From positions 1 through 9,091 of the forward strand of contig JASKJZ010000078.1 of assembly GCA_030154385.1 (NCBI GenBank): a DNA stretch of 9,091 nucleotides, given 5' to 3'. Under the pieces are notes generated by a model that worked only from the letters and a program-made list of their open reading frames with translations, ran no database searches and was not told where the DNA came from. How positions within the stretch are numbered: the first letter of the stretch is position 1; each line of letters opens with the position of its first letter. The translations under genes and the position numbers were made by a program. This DNA comes from Clostridiales bacterium. GTDB lineage: Bacteria > Bacillota_A > Clostridia > Lachnospirales > Lachnospiraceae. This document shows, piece after piece, positions 6,919 through 9,091 of this stretch.

Positions 6919-6945
6919 TCTACGTTGTTTTGAGTGGAATGTCAA
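6917..6945 (-). promoter_or_regulatory. Promoter of the terD/AIM24 operon
   Basis: On the minus strand TTGACA (6945-6940), a 17-base spacer and TAGAAT (6922-6917) form a near-consensus sigma-A promoter. Transcription would begin near 6910, about 44 bases before the ATG at 6866. A second TATAAT (6899-6894) downstream lacks a -35 and is more likely one arm of the inverted repeat here. Confidence 0.7.
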
Positions 6946-6998
6946 TGTTTGAGATATTTACTTGCGGTAGTACCATATCACTCAGTACGGGTTAATCA

Positions 6999-7027
6999 TT
7001 GACAGGTATTTGCGTATGAGTTAATAT
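6999..7027 (+). promoter_or_regulatory. Promoter of the GntR/glycoside phosphorylase operon
   Basis: TTGACA (6999-7004), exactly 17 bases, then TAATAT (7022-7027): a near-perfect sigma-A promoter. Predicted start is about 7034, inside the first copy of the 14-base repeat, leaving a leader of roughly 180 bases before the ATG at 7215. Confidence 0.8.
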
Positions 7028-7028
7028 G

Positions 7029-7042
7029 TAATCAGACAACTT
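7029..7042 (+). promoter_or_regulatory. Candidate GntR operator, copy 1
   Basis: TAATCAGACAACTT, repeated exactly at 7136. Its first 11 bases fit the FadR-type GntR operator consensus TnGTnnnACnA with one mismatch (A for the first G). It directly follows the -10 box and covers the predicted transcription start, so a bound regulator would block initiation. Confidence 0.55.
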
Positions 7043-7135
7043 TTTATTCAATAAATATGTATGTATTTCGTATTAACCTATTAATTGAGAATTTATTAAT
7101 GAGGTGTTTGGAATACATTTCATAAAGCGGAGTAT

Positions 7136-7149
7136 TAATCAGACAACTT
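7136..7149 (+). promoter_or_regulatory. Candidate GntR operator, copy 2
   Basis: Exact second copy of TAATCAGACAACTT, 107 bases downstream of the first and about 66 bases before the regulator's ATG. It lies in the transcribed leader and could act as a roadblock or support looping between two bound dimers. Confidence 0.5.
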
Positions 7150-7214
7150 CAAAGATTATATTCTGAAAAAAGTTGAGTGTCTATTGGAGAACATGATTAG
7201 GAGAGAAGAAATTT

Positions 7215-7907
7215 ATGGGAAATAAAACATATCTTTCAGAGAAGGTTGCGGACTTACTAATGCAGTATATTATTCAAAATAATTTGAAAGCTGGTGATAA
7301 GCTGCCTAACGAATTTACATTAGCACAAAATTTAGGTGTCGGTAGAAGCACCCTAAGAGAGGGTATCCGTGCACTTGTCAGCCGTAATATACTACAAACC
7401 CAACGTGGAGCAGGAACGTTTGTGGCGAGAGAAAAAGTTGGAGTAAATGATGACCCGTTGGGATTTGCTTTTATTGAAGATAAAAACCGACTTGCAAGTG
7501 ACTTGATGGAAATTCGCCTCATGATTGAGCCGCGCATAGCCGCTATGGCTGCAAAAAATGCAACCATAGAAGAGATTGAGCGAATTACCTGCCTAGCACA
7601 AGAGACTGAAAATATTATATTAGCTGGACAAAATCATAATGATAAGGATGTGGAATTTCATTTTGAAATTGCTAAGGCTAGTAAAAACATAATAGCACCA
7701 ACGTTACTTCCGATTATTCAAAAATCCATTTCTATATTTATTGATGTTACTGCAAGTCAACTTCGCCGTGAAACGATTGACACACACCAATCAATCGTAC
7801 AAGCTATCCAGCGACGAGACGAAATAGCAGCATCGGATGCTGTATATTTGCATCTCATTTATAATCGACAGGTTATTCTAAAAAAGTTGAATCTTGATAA
7901 TCGCTGA
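7215..7907 (+). CDS. GntR-family transcriptional regulator, FadR subfamily (FCD domain)
   Basis: This 230-residue protein has the normal length for the FadR subfamily. The N-terminal winged helix (about 5-72) shows VADLLMQYI, LKAGDKLPNEFTLAQNLGVGRSTLREGIRAL and the wing ILQTQRGAGTFV. Residues 93-215 form an all-alpha FCD ligand domain. Candidate metal/ligand residues D145, H149 (DVEFH), H191 (THQ) and H213 (YLH) have the expected D-x3-H...H...H spacing, so it likely binds a metal and a small carboxylate or sugar acid. The first ribosome-site bases AGGAG (7199-7203) lie 11 bases upstream, slightly far. It sits 33 bases before the glycoside phosphorylase-like gene and probably regulates it and itself via the two 14-base repeats upstream. 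The effector is unknown. The divergent terD promoter is 50 bases from this gene's promoter, so cross-regulation is possible but unsupported. Confidence 0.9.
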   Translation: MGNKTYLSEKVADLLMQYIIQNNLKAGDKLPNEFTLAQNLGVGRSTLREGIRALVSRNILQTQRGAGTFVAREKVGVNDDPLGFAFIEDKNRLASDLMEIRLMIEPRIAAMAAKNATIEEIERITCLAQETENIILAGQNHNDKDVEFHFEIAKASKNIIAPTLLPIIQKSISIFIDVTASQLRRETIDTHQSIVQAIQRRDEIAASDAVYLHLIYNRQVILKKLNLDNR

Positions 7908-7940
7908 ATATGTTCTTAAAAAGAAGGAGAGACGATATTT

Positions 7941-9091
7941 ATGATAAAAGCAACATCAGATAACGAGTATTATGAGTTGAATAGTCCGACTGCTATGCCA
8001 AAGGCTTCGGGATTTTTATGGAATGAAAAAATGATGATCCAAACAACCTGCAGGGGGTATGCGGTAGCTCAGTTTATGCAACCAGAGCCTGCAAAGTACT
8101 CTCATGCTCCAAACATAGAAGCTAAGACCTTTATACAGCCGGAGCAACCTTATTATGCGCATCATCCAGGTCGATTTGTATACATAAAGGATGAGACCAA
8201 TGGTAACGTATTCTCTGCTCCATATGAACCTACACGAATTGCGTTAGATACGTTTATTTTTTCTGTAGGTAAAAGTAATATAAAATGGTATGCAAAAAAG
8301 GATGGCATTTGTGTGGAGATGTGCCTGAGCCTTCCCAAAGATGATGCATTAGAATTATGGAAAATAAAAGTTATAAATAAATCACAAGAGAAAAGGTATA
8401 TCAGTATCTATCCATCTTTTACAGTGGGATATATGTCATGGATGAATCAGGAAGGGGAGTATAACGCCGCTCTTAACGCAATCGTTTGTTCCTCTATTAC
8501 ACCTTATCAAAAATATAAAGATTATTTTACGATGAAAGAGTTTAAAGATAAAACATTTTTATTAGCCCATAAGGAGCCTACTGCGTGGGAAGTCAATCAG
8601 GAAAGTTTTGAAGGAGAGGGTGGTATTGCATGCCCATCTGCTATCATGAAGGATAAATTAGCGAATGGGGATGCTCGTTATGAAATGCCAATTTGTGCTT
8701 TTCAGTATAAAATAGAAGCGGAGCCAGGCGAAGAAAGGGAATTTAGGTTTATATTTGGACCTGCTAAAAATGAGAAAGAAATTAGTAACATACGTGAGAA
8801 ATATTTTATTCGGCATAATGAAAATGGTGAGGATGGATTTACATTGGCTATAAAAGAATATGCAAAATACATCTCAGAAGGTAGAAGTTGTATTCAGATA
8901 AAAACAGAAGATGAGAATCTGGATAATTTTGTAAATCATTGGCTTCCCAGACAAATGTATTATCATGGCATATCCAATCGTTTGTCACTAGATCCACAAA
9001 CCCGTAATTATCTTCAGGACAATATGGGGATGACTTATATAAATCCTGAGACAACCAGAAATGCATTTCTGCTAGCCTTGGCACAGCAGCA
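7941..9091 (+). CDS. GH94/GH36-type glycoside phosphorylase or hydrolase, N-terminal part, 3' end outside window
   Basis: The frame is open without a stop for 383 codons to the window edge. The start follows AAGGAG (7924-7929) with 11 bases between. There is no signal peptide, so the enzyme is cytosolic. Residues about 20-280 form a beta-sandwich N-terminal domain with GFLWNEKMMIQ (24-34), GRFVYIKDETNGNVFSAPYEP (77-97) and LELWKIKVINKSQEKRYISIYPSF (137-160), a pattern I know from cellobiose-phosphorylase-like proteins. The catalytic (alpha/alpha)6 barrel begins near NHWLPRQMYYHG (332-343); RNYLQDNMG (355-363) corresponds to the GH94 R/D-x-x-LQD box. The catalytic acid and phosphate site lie beyond the edge, so phosphorylase versus hydrolase, and the sugar, cannot be settled. 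It is co-operonic with the GntR regulator and is likely induced by a disaccharide or uronate derivative. Confidence 0.75.
   Translation, partial: MIKATSDNEYYELNSPTAMPKASGFLWNEKMMIQTTCRGYAVAQFMQPEPAKYSHAPNIEAKTFIQPEQPYYAHHPGRFVYIKDETNGNVFSAPYEPTRIALDTFIFSVGKSNIKWYAKKDGICVEMCLSLPKDDALELWKIKVINKSQEKRYISIYPSFTVGYMSWMNQEGEYNAALNAIVCSSITPYQKYKDYFTMKEFKDKTFLLAHKEPTAWEVNQESFEGEGGIACPSAIMKDKLANGDARYEMPICAFQYKIEAEPGEEREFRFIFGPAKNEKEISNIREKYFIRHNENGEDGFTLAIKEYAKYISEGRSCIQIKTEDENLDNFVNHWLPRQMYYHGISNRLSLDPQTRNYLQDNMGMTYINPETTRNAFLLALAQQ

Larger units (their letters stand above)
6867..7214. other. Divergent intergenic control region between terD and the GntR gene
   Basis: This 348-base gap holds no gene. 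From left to right it contains the terD leader and ribosome site, a 25-base inverted repeat, the minus-strand terD promoter, about 50 bases with no clear signal, the plus-strand promoter of the GntR gene, two copies of a 14-base repeat, and an AT-rich leader of about 180 bases with several TATTAA tracts (for example 7071, 7079, 7094 and 7133). No RNA gene or riboswitch was recognised in the long leader. Confidence 0.7.

Noticed and set aside
7193..7225. 10-codon upstream ORF overlapping the GntR start
   Set aside because: GGAG is only three bases before its ATG, too close for efficient initiation; no leader-peptide features.
8848..9084. 78-codon minus-strand ORF at the right edge
   Set aside because: Lies antisense to the open, motif-bearing GH94/GH36-type frame.
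1..9091. Mobile element, CRISPR array, tRNA or attachment site
   Set aside because: No transposase, integrase, regularly spaced repeats, cloverleaf or terminal repeats could be found by reading both strands.

Overview
The window is AT-rich DNA with strong AGGAGG-type ribosome binding sites, sigma-A style TTGACA/TATAAT promoters and tightly packed genes. This, together with the protein families, points to a low-GC Firmicute, most likely a gut clostridium of the Lachnospiraceae type. That placement is inferred from style and family resemblance, not from a marker gene.

Bases 1-4617 (+) look like one operon already running at the left edge. It holds the C-terminal part of a DUF2075/COG3410 (Schlafen-group-3-type) helicase, a small MazG-like nucleotide pyrophosphohydrolase, a RecQ helicase with an extra C-terminal segment, a 29-codon remnant of a helix-turn-helix protein, and an ATP-grasp ligase. 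Gaps are a few bases or negative (4-base ATGA-type overlaps), so the genes are probably co-transcribed and partly translationally coupled. The mix (two helicases, a nucleotide-pool hydrolase, a small-molecule/peptide ligase) suggests a DNA-damage, stress or defence module rather than housekeeping. No such function is proven here.

Bases 4618-6950 hold a possible stress cassette. A SHOCT-repeat coiled-coil protein (+, own extended -10 promoter) converges on a terD-like/AIM24 gene pair (-, one promoter, about 44-base leader) across a shared bidirectional terminator. TerD and AIM24 proteins, and some ATP-grasp enzymes, are associated in the literature with tellurium-resistance (Ter) type membrane/stress systems. 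The ATP-grasp gene next door may therefore belong functionally to this block.

Bases 6867-7214 are a divergent control region. It has a promoter and a 25-base inverted repeat in front of terD, and a near-consensus promoter with two copies of a 14-base repeat in front of a GntR/FCD regulator. The right end (7215-9091, +) is a carbohydrate locus: the GntR/FCD regulator followed by the first 383 codons of a GH94/GH36-type glycoside phosphorylase or hydrolase that runs off the window. The 14-base repeat resembles the operator consensus of FadR-type GntR proteins, so autoregulation is likely.

No tRNA, rRNA, CRISPR array, transposase or integrase was seen.
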